In this document: piece by piece, positions 12,761 to 25,248 of the stretch
How the letters are laid out: the number at the start of each line of letters is the position of its first letter
How positions within the stretch are numbered: the stretch's first letter is position 1
Assembly: GCA_018857735.1 (NCBI GenBank)
Contig: JABMCL010001558.1
Location: forward strand, 197,001 to 261,000
Direction: 5' to 3'
DNA: 64,000 bases
From: Alviniconcha marisindica
Taxonomy: Eukaryota > Mollusca > Gastropoda > Provannidae
Notes under the pieces: model-generated
What the model was told of the DNA's origin: nothing
Database searches by the model: none
Seen by the model: only the letters and a program-made list of their open reading frames with translations
Translations under genes and position numbers: made by a program

Positions 12761-13084
12761 CAGTATCTTTTACCAAAATTGTATGAATTTGAAATGCTTC
12801 ACCGACTGCCACATTTTCAGTGGACTGTTCACCGACGAAATGTCATTGCAATACACATGGTGAAAATGAGTTAATTAGCTGGGAATTCCCATGCCAGAGT
12901 AAAGCAAAGGCAGGCAGTCATGCAAGAGCATGGTCAACCACACAAATAAAAAAAGTGCAAAGCTGTTCTTGGTACTTTTATTGCAATGCATGCAGGCAAA
13001 TCAAATCATTATTTACATGCTGGTACAATTTTAAAATGACTACTGTGTGTGCAAGTGTGTCTGACACCGATTTGCTGATGCACA

Positions 13085-13262
13085 TATTGACATACCAAAC
13101 AATTATTGACCCGCAGTGGACCATTCTCAATGAGCTAGGTCATGGGGTGCTAGGGATAATGGTAAGATTTTGTTGTCTGCACTACCGACCATGTACACTC
13201 TGATTCCTAAGCCTCGCTTTGGTTACCCTGGTGACCTCACCTCGTGAATGCTGCTTGTGAAT
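13085..13262 (+). repeat. Dispersed repeat family C, copy 1
   Basis: Shares CAATGAGCT.GGTCATG, TGT.GTCTGCAC, CCTAAGCCTC.CTTT and GTTACC.TGGTGACCT followed by CTCGTGAAT with 57631-57800. The second copy has an extra internal stretch. Confidence 0.75.
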
Positions 13263-14689
13263 GGTCTGGGGTCTTAATGATCAGTGTGTGGAGAAGAGCG
13301 GTTTCCCTTCTAGTTCTACTGAAGGAGTTAAGAGATTGAATTCTTGGCACAGTTGGGTTGATAAATTCTCATAGGCTGAGTGAGTGAGGCTAAGTTGTCT
13401 TAGGCTGTGGGAGGAGGGTGGCAAAAAAATGGAAGCAAAACTTTGTTATCACAACATTTGACACTTTTCTTCTTTCTGGGGCAGGGTAGGAGTCAACAAC
13501 TAATTTGTCAATAAATACATAATAATCTTTTTTAAACATGATTCGTAACAGGTCACATAAAATGCATCTAGCCAGCTTGTTTAGATCTACTGTCATAAAT
13601 TGTGTGCAACAAACAAAAGGTTAAGTGTGTGTGTATGTTTTCTTCATATAATTAGATGTCTGTACATACAGTGTGAAAGCAGGAAATAAAAGAAAGTAAA
13701 CAAGCAATTAAACTGACCCTGACACTTGTCGAAAAAAGCAAATAACTCCTGAGCAACCACCTTGTAAAATTAAAAAAGTGTCCTGCTGAAAGCTTTTTTT
13801 TTATAATCAAAACAAAATGGGGGAGGGGGGGCTATGAAGAACAAAGGTTGACTGATATTTAATGCCCAGTCAACCCGGAAAGGTCAGATCAAGGCAAAAT
13901 ACAGGTCACGTCACAAGTAAAAATCTTACAGTTCTGGACACAACACAGTTGAAAGCAAACAACCAAGCCAAAATAGTCGATAACATTTTAGTTATTTACA
14001 ACCAAAGAAAGAAAAAACATTTTCAGCAAGTACTTCAGCTTAAAACAGTCAAAACGGCTGATAAAACCACATGCTGGATTCCCACTATTATGATATACAA
14101 AAACACATGTTTTGGAGCCTGTTTATAGTCTGCAGACTTTCAGCATAGGAGTTTGCATCAAGCACTTTTGACAACGAGCAGGGTGACCCATTTCACTCAG
14201 CAGGCTCGCACGGGAACCTTTGTTAGCCACTTGAAATACTAGGAAAAAGTGGAAGGTAGATTTGGAGAGCAAAACATGAAGTTGAATGGATCAAAATGGC
14301 AGAAATCAGACGGGAGAGTTTCTTGGCAGTGGGCAGAACACATACCTTTTGGCTATATTCTGACCTGCTCCATGCATTAAGGAAAGAACCTTTGATAGCT
14401 CTGTGTTCTCAAAAATAGCCTGCATTTCTGTCTACATTACCCCACTGCAGGTAACAAAGAGATGTAGAACCAACAATAACAAATAACAAAATGACTCCAA
14501 CATACCCACCCTTAAATGACATCAAACAAGACTTATGAAAGAAGAGCATACCTTAAATATAAACCTTGAATAAAGAGTTTTAAAAAAATTAAAAGGAAGG
14601 GGGACAAAATGGTTGTCACAGACTCTCCAGACCTTGGCTAAAGCACCTGGCAGAAGGAAATTAAGTACATGTTTCAAGACCACTGAAGT

Positions 14690-14905
14690 CTTGGTTACAA
14701 TAGTTAAAGGGGACCCCAAGTAAAGATGCAAACTGGCTGGAAAATGGTTACAATAATTAAAGGGAACCCCAAGTGAAGATGAAAATGGTTACAGTAATTA
14801 AACAGAATCCCAAAGTGAAGATGCAACCTAAGCAAAGCTGCTAACTGGCTTGAGAATGGTTACAATAATTAAAGGGAACCCCAAGCAAAGATGCACACTG
14901 GCCTG
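14690..14905. repeat. Minisatellite of about 50 bp, four units
   Basis: Units begin GGTTACAATAATTAAAGGGA followed by ACCCCAAG.AAAGATG at about 14694, 14746, 14787 and 14859, with variable spacer (some carry AACTGGC.TGAAAATG). Confidence 0.9.
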
Positions 14906-15317
14906 AAAATGAAGAAACGGTGCAAACATTTCGATGTCCAGGCTTCATATACTTGTTTTGTTGATATTTATGCAACAAATAGTACTTTCTTCAAATGAGC
15001 TTCTGAAAGCTTTGCACCCTGTGGTGTTACAATTGTTTTGAATTTGGAAAGAAAGAATGGGTTTTGTATGCTGGTTCACTTCACCAGAGAAGAGCCAAAA
15101 TATTGGGCTAATGACATACCATACCCTTCTGGAACACATCCCTGTCTTGTTCATGAGTCAAAATGGCAACACTCATGGTCAGCTTTGTGGGGACTTTCAA
15201 ACATCAACTTTTATCAAACTAGACCACAAATGAACTGGGAGAGGGGGGGGGGGGGGGGAACACACACCTGCTGTGAGCGTACTATTCCATCCAAAAGGGC
15301 ATATGATGCATTTTCTT

Positions 15318-15360
15318 GCCCTGGTTGACTGTGCGTAAAAAAACGAGTTACTTACTTACG
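15318..15360 (-). repeat. 55-bp dispersed motif D, partial copy
   Basis: CTGGTTGACTGTGCGTAAAA then GAGTTACTTACTTACG is the reverse complement of the motif AAGTAACT..GTGTTTTACGCCCAGTCAAC seen whole at 22856 and 54272. Confidence 0.75.
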
Positions 15361-16457
15361 TGATGCATTCATTTGGGATCTCCTTTAAACAACTGATTAA
15401 ATAAATCATGTATTTTTTTAACAGGCTTGGTAGTTGGTGCTTACTTGGTGTGCTTGTTAAAACAAACACAACGTAAACAAAATCCTGGTGTGCTTGTTAA
15501 AACACAACAAACCCAAAGTGAAAAAACTCGAGCAACACAAGATATATCCACATTAATTCTGCAGAAACACCACTTGTCCCATCAAGACAGTGGCGGCTGC
15601 CCTCGTTTGTCTAGATCTCAACTTTAGTACAACCAGGAGACACAGGTCAGCACATTAAAGGCATGTTAGTTAGTAACTGGATTTTAACATCCTGTCAACT
15701 GCGAAAGGTCACCTCAGGATGACCAAATTGTGACAAGCAAACGCGTATTTCAAAACTCTAATCATGTATATAAACCCTTGCTCAAGTCAAATCCCCAAAG
15801 GCAGTCCCTACATAAATATAAAACATCAAACAAATCTTTTGACGAGTTAGTCCATTCCATATTTTCCCTCTTAAAAAAGCATCCAAGGCTAGGTCCAATT
15901 TATCAATACCTGATTAAAGAAAAATATTTTAAAAAGGAATCGGACAGAAACAAATTTTAAAACACATGCAAATGTACGTTGGCAAATACCAGTACAATAG
16001 GGGAGCAAGCTGCACATATGACCTACCAATTACTATCTCCTACCTGCTCAACGAGAGCCATACAAAAAAAGCCTCTCTTAACCAAAAAAAAAAGTTGGGA
16101 GTACAGACCATTAGCAGAAAAAAATGACAAGATGGAAAGTGCAAGAGGACTAGGCAGAAAAACAAGAGTGAACAGGAAAGGGGAATCAAATGACAGCCCT
16201 GAGATTCCAGACAGGAGGTGACGTCAGACACAACCAGCCTCCCTTCAGCGAAATGTTAAATGCAAAACAACCAGGTCTGGCGGAAAAGTTCTTTCCCTGG
16301 TCTGTTGTCATGACAACACACACAAGACCCTCCCAGATTATTACTGTCAGCACACTTTGCAATGCCTTTTCAAAATCCACACAGCATAGTGTCCTGAAAA
16401 CAGGTGGACTTGGAAGAAAAGCGATTTTCTTTTTCTTTCCACTCACTTTTTTGTTTG

Positions 16458-16463
16458 TTTATT
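16458..16463 (-). other. Possible FAM114A poly(A) signal
   Basis: Minus-strand AATAAA about 1.4 kb after the FAM114A stop at 17878. Another candidate sits at 12977-12982 (4.9 kb away). Neither is confirmed. The interval holds no coding signal I could support. Confidence 0.25.
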
Positions 16464-17296
16464 ACCAACACATAGATTGTGTGGGATTGTGGTAGGAGAC
16501 AAACCACCTTAGCAGTTGGTTACTTTTAACAACACTGTCTGAGAGTTGACACACATAAGAAAGATGATACTAGATTCTGGCAGCCGACCCTTGAATATGG
16601 TTACAGGCATGGACCGTTTCATCCATTACAACCATCACAATCTGGATTGCCAGGAGCCGCCATTTCCCCGTATAGGGTAAACTAGTTTTTACATGAATGC
16701 CCAACTGTTCCATGGATCTGACACAAAGCCAGAAAAAATACCCAGGACAACATAATAATACACAAAACATACAGAACACAGGAGATGATTACCATGTTAG
16801 TGCAGGGATGCTATTTTCCTGCAATTTTGTGGATGTTCATGAAATTAAAATTCTGACTGCAGTGAAATGGATTTGATTCTGGCACGAAAGAAACAGTTGA
16901 GGTGAGGAAGAAAAAAGAAAGAAAAAAAACTTCATGCTTTGCTGCAAAGCACATGATGTAAGGCAAGCAGCTATGAAGAGAGTACCTGGATGTGACAAGC
17001 CCATGGCATTCTAACATTCTTAACGTTTGGGTGTGTGAATATTCATGTACCTTGAAATTCAAAAGACTGGCTAGAATGAGCACATTTCGTCTCCAGATTG
17101 TGCCAAATTATGCACTTCAAAGGTTATCCAAGGAGGTACGGGCATCATGTCCCTAGACCCTCCTCATTTTTGTATGCGTGCATGTGCAAAGTGACTGTGG
17201 CCACCAACATCTCCATTATTTACAAAGGCCAAACATGCATCAACAACATTTCAACAGCTCATCTGACCTGCACACAAGAATACGGTTTTTAAGTGT

Positions 17297-17443
17297 GTAC
17301 AGTGAAACCCCTGGTAAAAGACCACCCTGATGACCAGAGGCCACCCCCTCTCTTAAGCCCCCCCCCCCCCCCCCCATTCCTACCTGCATGTAAATAAACC
17401 TTCCTTTGTAGTGGGTGGCCTTACTACAGGGGTTCCACCGTAT
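17297..17443. repeat. MITE-like hairpin element, ~147 bp
   Basis: The ends are imperfect inverted repeats: ACAGTGAAACCCCTGGTAAA followed by AGACCACCC on the left, and GGGTGGCCTTACTACAGGGG followed by TTCCACCGTA on the right. A C-run of about 18 lies in the centre. The structure fits a small non-autonomous DNA transposon; no flanking duplication was proven. Confidence 0.75.
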
Positions 17444-17877
17444 TTTACAATTGCACAACAGTGAGTTCCATCATCAACGTCAGCAATTAATGTATGCCTC
17501 AGTCAAACATGTCTTTCTTTCAGAATAACCTTACCGGCAAGATCACTACTTTTTACATCAACAGAAATACATCACTGACTGTTTACACAACCACAATTTG
17601 GGGGGGGAGGTGGGCGGGGGGATGTCATTTCAAACAAATTTTATATTACTTATCTCAACAACAGTCAATAATTATTTCTATACATATATTACATGTACTG
17701 GTCGTAATTTCAGCCATCAACTACTGAATTAATTTAAAACATTTTAGCAGTACAACACTTTTTCTCTCTATAAGCACAAAATACCAAAATCAGGGCAGTT
17801 TGCAGTCCGAACAACAGGAATCCATGCAAACTACCTGATGCACTAAAGGTCACACTTTCGGAAGGTTGTTTCCTTGG

Positions 17878-18692
17878 CTACAAGGTCAAGGCTGACTGAA
17901 TGGCGGCATGCTGAAGGACAGGCAGGAGTAGTTGAAAGGCATCCTGAATGTAACCACTGGCATTGCTGGCCTGAAAGTCCAAACATCATAATCAAGTATT
18001 GTTTTGTTGTTGTTGAAAACCTTAATGGATAATCGGTAACAGCCACACAAAGCTGATCAAGCGAGAGCAACATGCCTGCAATGAGCTACAGGTCAAAGTT
18101 AAATGTTTAACGCTGAAACGTGTATTTTGCATTTGAGTATGTTGCACAGGTTTTGTTGTTGTTGTCGTTTTGGAAGATCTTAAAGAAACTAGCTGCTCAG
18201 AACACATATTTCTCACAGGAAGAAGAGATCAAAGTGAAAACCTAAAATTAAGGACTTCGTCTTTATATGTCCCTTTGATTTTATATTGAGTCAAAAAACA
18301 AACCAAAAAAAAGCTTCATGACTGATAAGAGTGGACAGACAAAACGCCCTCAAGTATCATTGCTGGACGACAATCAACACTCATCTCTGGCATTTTTCCT
18401 CAGACAGCATGAGCACACACTGCTTGTGCCAAAGTTAAAAGAGGAGGGGAGGTCGCAGAGAAGTGAGGATGGCAAAAGAAGATGCAGCACAGTAGGGTAA
18501 GAAATCACAAAAGACCAAAAGTTGCCTACTTTTCGCCAGTCTGTAATCTCTCTCTACACAACCCATTCCCCATTGAGGTACAGCAGCCAGCAAATGGGGC
18601 CAACTTTGCCTGCTGTGTAACCATTGTGCAACCAAGACAAAGTGAAACAAGGTTTACAACACATATTGCCTCCTCATTGTGAGAGTCTATGT

Positions 18693-18753
<61 letters not shown>

Positions 18754-21700
18754 CAGTGTAATGCCAAAGGAGAGGTAACTCAGGTAATGCTTTCAGTCAA
18801 CTCATGAGGCACACACCTCATGACTAAACGTACCTCTAGATAGACACTGGTGACCATTGGGTTGACTTCCTCCGTAGCATTTTGCTCTTCCTGTTTCGGA
18901 ATAAACAGGACATGTGTTAAGACAGAGGCACACAACAGAAACTGATGCTGGACACTTTGGCAAAGTGACTCACTGTAATGGTTAGTAACTGAATTTCAAC
19001 ATCCCGTCAACTGCCCAGGGTCATCTCAGGACAATCACTGTAATGGAGCTGCCAAGGCCATTTCCGAAAGGTATCCAATGTTTAAAGTCATTGGTGCTTT
19101 AAGTTGCACATTTTAACCTCACAGGGTTGTTCTTCATTCAAATAACTGCACTGGATGTCAACAGTTTAAATTCCAAGACCTGTCCCTTGCAGACAAACAC
19201 TAATGTCGTAACCATGTGAACTAATGAGTATAAAACAAGACCCAATGAGCATACACACCTCCATCACTTTCATGGTATCAGGGGTCTTTTTTATATATTT
19301 TAAAGCAACCTAGGTCATGTACAGCTGCTTCTGGACAAGCAGTCCAGTTCAAACATTGGAACAGTTTCAAAGGCAAAGATGGGGAAATTTCTTAACAATG
19401 GGGTGGTGTGTTATCAATATAGGCTTTTCTTAGAGCATACATAATCTTGAACTGAACATACCCCAATTTTGTTGAGACACTGTGAGAACTTGCTGGCCAA
19501 GATGTCCACTTCAGTGACCAAGACACTGGACAGCCTGCAACGTACACACAACTGAAAATGTTTAAACAAACAAAAGCAAGGTTGAGTGAGGACAATGAAG
19601 CAGAGAGACAACACTCACAATTGAGCATGGTCACAATATGGATGGTGACTGTTTCATGTTTGGCTACACGTCTGCCTCAAGATTTCTCCAGTCAGTTTTA
19701 GTGCAGACTCTAAAAGGCCTTTGGATGACACCATAAACTGAAGTTGCCTGTGTGCATACACATGCAAAACAGTCACATACACATGTTACAAGATCATATT
19801 GTTCATGTCAGAGTGTGCTGGACTATGAAAACACCAAAATAACCCAGCATGCACTTAGAGTGTCAGTCTTGAAACCACTGAAGTTGGACGCAAAATGGGA
19901 GAAGGAATGTTAGAAAGGCAGCCCCTGAGCGTTCCTTCTAGTCCTAGTTTTGTCCCAGTCTGTAAAGTGAGACAGCAAAGGAATCTTCAGCAGCAAAACT
20001 GTGAGCCAATGTCAAAACAGCCCACAACACATCTATCCAGTTGGGAAAGAAAAAGTCACCCATTTCCATAACAATCCTGGCTGTTCTGCTCTAGTTGGCA
20101 TTTTTTATTAATAGTTTTCTTCCCATACAACATCCTATGAGATCAGAACACTAGGGCATCTTGAACACCTCTGTAAATTGAACCAGATCATACCCCCATA
20201 CCTCCCTCTCCAACAAAACAAAAACATAAAAACATTTTACAAAAGGTGTGCAGATGTTTTACAACTTGTCCCTTCATCTTTTGTGTTCTGCAGGTTTACA
20301 GAGTCGGTCTTTTATGTTCTCCAGCTTTACATGGTCATCTACGCCAATGCACGCCAGACAGGAAGGAACTCACCTGGCCAGGTTCTGAGCCCGATCCGTG
20401 TAGCTCTTCTCCTGATCCTTCTGCATGAGAACCAGCTCCCCAGCTTTGTGGAACTGCTCCACCGACTTGGAGGTGACATCGGCCAGGGCCTGGATGGCCC
20501 GCTGCTGGACCTCCTGCAATGATGCACACACGATGCTCTCATAGGATCCGTTGTCTCGCACTCCCTTCAAATTACCTTCCTGTACCTCTCTAACCCAAGG
20601 GAAAAAATGCTGAAGAAAGAGACTGAAAGTTAAAGGGATAGAGACCTTCAGTGGCACAGAACAAACAAAAAAGACCAAAAGAACTGAGCCTTAGAATGGG
20701 AAAGGATTGGAGTTAGCCTCTATTCTTTTTCTTTTGTTTTGAACTGCTTGTGGAATTAAACGGAAACTTCTGGCAGGTTCAAGAAGGAAAAAACCCTGAA
20801 ACAAGAATGACTGCTAGTGTTCTGAAACAAGATCCAAAAACATAGAAAGTTCAAAAGAATGCTGTTTATTAGGATGCAATCAGCATGTTGTGTTTTGTCC
20901 TAATAAATAGCGTTTGTTTAAACCTTTTGTGTGTTTGGATCAGGTTCAAGAAGGAAAAAAAAAAAAAAAAAATTGAACTGTCAAACCTTTGCATCAGATA
21001 TTTCACTGTGATCTTCGTGTGAGTAGAAGTCTGCAATCCACTGGCGCACTGTCTCCTGAACCTGAGGGTGAGAAAAATGAGATAAAAACCCCGTGCAGTT
21101 CTCAAAATGTCAAGAACCATTTTAAAACAAAAAAAGATGTGGGTTTTGAAAGCTGTAGACATTATTGTTTCCAACCAAACACCCATCTGAACTGATCTGA
21201 AAGTATTATGTGCATGTGCCAAGCCACATAAACTATATCTAAAATACATTATTTTAACAGTCTCTTAATCATCTATCGGCTTCAATTTTGCTCTGGTAAG
21301 CAGAGCAGAATAGCTCAGTTGGTAGACTGTTGGGCCAAAAAGCCAGGTGCAGTACTGATGATGGTTCGATTCCCTGGTGCAGCAAGGTATTTTTCTCCCA
21401 GAGTCAACTTTCAGCACAGACTCTCATGCGGGGTCCATGCGCAATCACACGCATCAACATCTGTGCAGACGTTAAAAAAAATCCCTGACACTGGCAGCCA
21501 TACCATAGTCTGGGCACATGAAAATACTGCACACACAGGTGGGAACCGGTAGTGCTGCTCTTGCGGCTGTAGCCTTACCCAGTTAAGGCAACCCAAACTG
21601 TCTGCAAGGGGATTAATGAAGCATTAAATGAAGCATGAACTCCTCAATCAACATCTCATGAGCCACAGGCAGGACTGAGAAAGCTACACCAGACAGGACC

Positions 21701-24481
21701 TAAGGAAATCTGTCACTGCGTACACAGTGACGTGTTACCTTGTTCAGTTTGTCCGGTGCAGTTCCCAGGTGAAGCTCAGACAGGTTCTCTGTCACCAGCT
21801 TGCTGAAGTCATGCTCAGTTTCTTCTGCAACAGTGAAAAGAGAAGAAAAATGGAAACATTGTTTGTGTACTTTATTACTGCCAAATAACAGGACTTTTAC
21901 ACATCTTTTTTTCTTCTTTACAATATATTTGTGCATGTGTGTGTGTGTGTGTGTGAGTGTGTGTGAGTGTCAGTATGTGTGTATACATGTATATGTACAT
22001 GTGAGAGAGAGAGTGCATGTGTGTGCATACATGTGTGTGTATATTCGGGGTGGATGGGTGTTACTGAACACTGGTATACCTATCTTTATGGAAACATTCA
22101 CAAATGTTTCAGCAGCTACCTTGCACATTGCCTGCCATCAAAGTCACTATACACTCATGTCACAGCGCCTATCACAGGCTGATGCTGTTGTTTTTAGACT
22201 TGTCAACTGACAAGTTGTCTCCCCAAAAGTCCTGGTGGGGACCAAGATCCCAGAGGGAAGTGGGAGACAGGAACCCTAACCAACACTACACTGTCACCTC
22301 CAGAACGATTCTGCATTAAGATGGGGCAGCAGCATGCATGCAAGTTATGCTAATGGTTCATTAATTATGAGGGGTAGTCAAAAGACAGCATCTACACCAC
22401 AATCACAACTTTTCAGACAGAAAACTGAGCTGAAACAGAACCAAACTGATGCCCGTCCGCTTACCACCAACATGAGCCCAGTGCCTTATCACTGGGCCAA
22501 ACTGGCTCAAGAAAACCATTCTCAAACGGGAAACTGAACGGCACTGGCTGTGCCTACCTTGCTCTTCCTTGCCCTCAGTGTCATAGGCCTGCTGGAAGGT
22601 GTCCTTGATCTCTATCAGCTGCGGTCGAATGCTCTCCACCATCTCCTCCTCGATGGCAGACAGCAGCGACTGTACCTTGCGCTCACTCTGGTTGGACAGC
22701 ATTTCCAGTGCCTCCAGGTGGGCAAGACCTGCAAACGCATGATGCAGGTATGGGATTTCTGTGTTCATGCATTCATTTGCTTGATGTCAGCCAATCTGCA
22801 GTCACAGTCTCCTGCAAGAGTGCTCAGCACACTGAATGGAAAAGAAGAAGTACGAAAGTTGGTGTTTTACGCCCAGTCAACCGGTACGGTTATATCAGGG
22901 CGATGAATGGAAAAGAAGGAAGAAACAAAAAGAAGAAAAAAGCTATAATGGAAAACGGAGCTTGCCAAACTGACTGAATGCAGTCAAGAATATACATCTT
23001 TAAACATCTTCTGTTGGATTTAAGCAAGCTACAGAACAAAATTTACATGTGTACACCCATACTAATATACAGTAACAAAGGCAACATCAGGGAAACTTTT
23101 GAGAGACAGGGTGGAGCAGATACAGGCCTTTCCAAGCACACAGATACCATCTTGAGCTGAACTGAATGGAGTAACAGATACAAGAAAACTATTTAAGCCA
23201 ATGCATTCGTGAAGACTGAAATGTTGCAGTATGCACCAATAATGACCTCACACCCCTTACCTTGGTTATCCTCAAACAGAGCAGTGAAGTTGCACTTGCG
23301 AGCTTCCTCTGATTCCTTATCATGTTTGACTTGCTCTTCGGCTTTCTCTTGGGCCTCCCGAAGCATGGATGAAAGGCTTGGCTTCTCATCCCGCATGTGC
23401 AAGAACTCTCGAGCGCGGCGCAGACCGGGGTCATGCTCTGTGAGTGTGGAGTATGTTTTCTTGCCAATGCTTTCCAGGATGTCCAAGCCACCAGCTGCAA
23501 GGGTTTCTGCTTTCTCAAAGCCGGTGTTCATCAGAGTCTGACTCTTGTTGACCAAAGATTTGCCCTGGAGAAAGAAAAGAAAAAGACAGCATATAAATCA
23601 ATCTTTTCCCATGATGAAGCATCACCATCAAAAAAATAATTAAAAAAATTCAGAGGTTAAGAAGATATCGTTAAAATGTTGAACCTTCTTGCGACCTTGA
23701 CCGTAACTGCACCAATCTAAGGTGAAGAAAAGAAAAAAAACACCAAATAATTCAAGAACGCCTACAGAATGATGCCTGTGCACTACAACCACAACTGAGA
23801 AGGAGTCCTACCATGCTGCTGATGTTGGACATGCCCCATCCTGACAGCCAGCCACCTCCTTCCTTCGCCTTCTTCCCTCCGTCAGTCTCAGCTTCAGTCG
23901 CGGCTGCTGCCCCTCCCTCGCCCTCCTCTCCTTTCTTGGCTTCTGGGGCAGCTTTGGATGCTGGCTCTGCTGAAGCTTCTTTCTCCTGGGGCTGGGCCGT
24001 TACTGCAAACCGGAAAGGAAAAACAACAACACCATAAATAATGTCTTCCTTGTCTTACTGATGAGAGGAGTAAAGAATTGAATTTTTAATGGCCTGTCAA
24101 CCTCACAGGGTCAACTCTGGTGCAAAATTACACACACAATTGTGCATATATTGAAAGTTCTAGGTGCACATAGGTGCCCTTCCAAGCTAAACATACAAAA
24201 ACACTTGCACAACAACCCAGAGAAAATCCCTGCCCCCCAAAACAAAGACGGAGATGTAGTTATAGGCAGTCATAGCCACACATGTATACAAGAAGGGTAA
24301 AAATCACATTTGTACAATTTTATGGGTTTGCACATGCCCACAAAATGTTTCCCCTGTACCTGTGTTTTTACCCTACTGCCCCATTCAGCTATACAGTAGA
24401 TTCAAACACACACACACACACACTGCTTACCCAGTACATGACTGTTGACCTGTATCTCCACTGGGATCCACAGTAGGCTTA

Positions 24482-24550
<69 letters not shown>

Positions 24551-25187
24551 TACCCAATACATGCCTGTTTACCTGTATCTACTTCACTCGGCCCAACAGT
24601 GGGCTCAAGCGCATGCACACATACACACACACACACACACTGTTTACCCAATACACCCCAGGCTCAAGCATAAATGCCTACCTAATATATTTATGCATGT
24701 TCACCTATATATCTAGATCACTGGGCTCCACAATAAGCTCAAACACACACACAACAGACACACCACTTACCCAAAGCATGGTTACCTGTATCTACTCCAT
24801 TGGGCTCTGTTGCAGGCTCAAGAGCTGAATCAGCTCGCACCATTTCCTCTGGGTTCGGTACTCCCAGACTGGACTCCACAGTGTCAATGATAGTCGTGAG
24901 ACCCTCACCTTAAACAGTTAAACACTTACAGCTGTCAATATTTCATCCATCAAACACTGTAGCTGTGTAAATTTTGTTCATTCAGCATCAAGGCTATACT
25001 GTATACATTGCACACCATGCTTTCAAGACCGGTTCCTTCAAAACTGCTTTTAATAATAAAAGGCAAACATTTCCATCAATGAGATGTGATTTTTCATTGA
25101 AGTGATGGAGATGTTAACATTACTACTAGTGTGTACAACTACAAGTGCCTGTATCTGTCAACGTGTTTATCAGAGCATGTGTGTGAG

Positions 25188-25248
<61 letters not shown>

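Larger units (their letters stand above)
10287..17877. other. Convergent intergenic/3' UTR region between NUP58 and FAM114A
   Basis: No coding exon could be supported on either strand. The region holds the probable NUP58 3' UTR (to about 11040), repeats listed separately, a poly-G run near 15242-15258, and AT-rich unique sequence that may include the FAM114A 3' UTR. Confidence 0.7.

Noticed and set aside
21306..21378. Candidate tRNA gene
   Set aside because: Same reasoning; in addition its downstream body matches another repeat copy at 11660.
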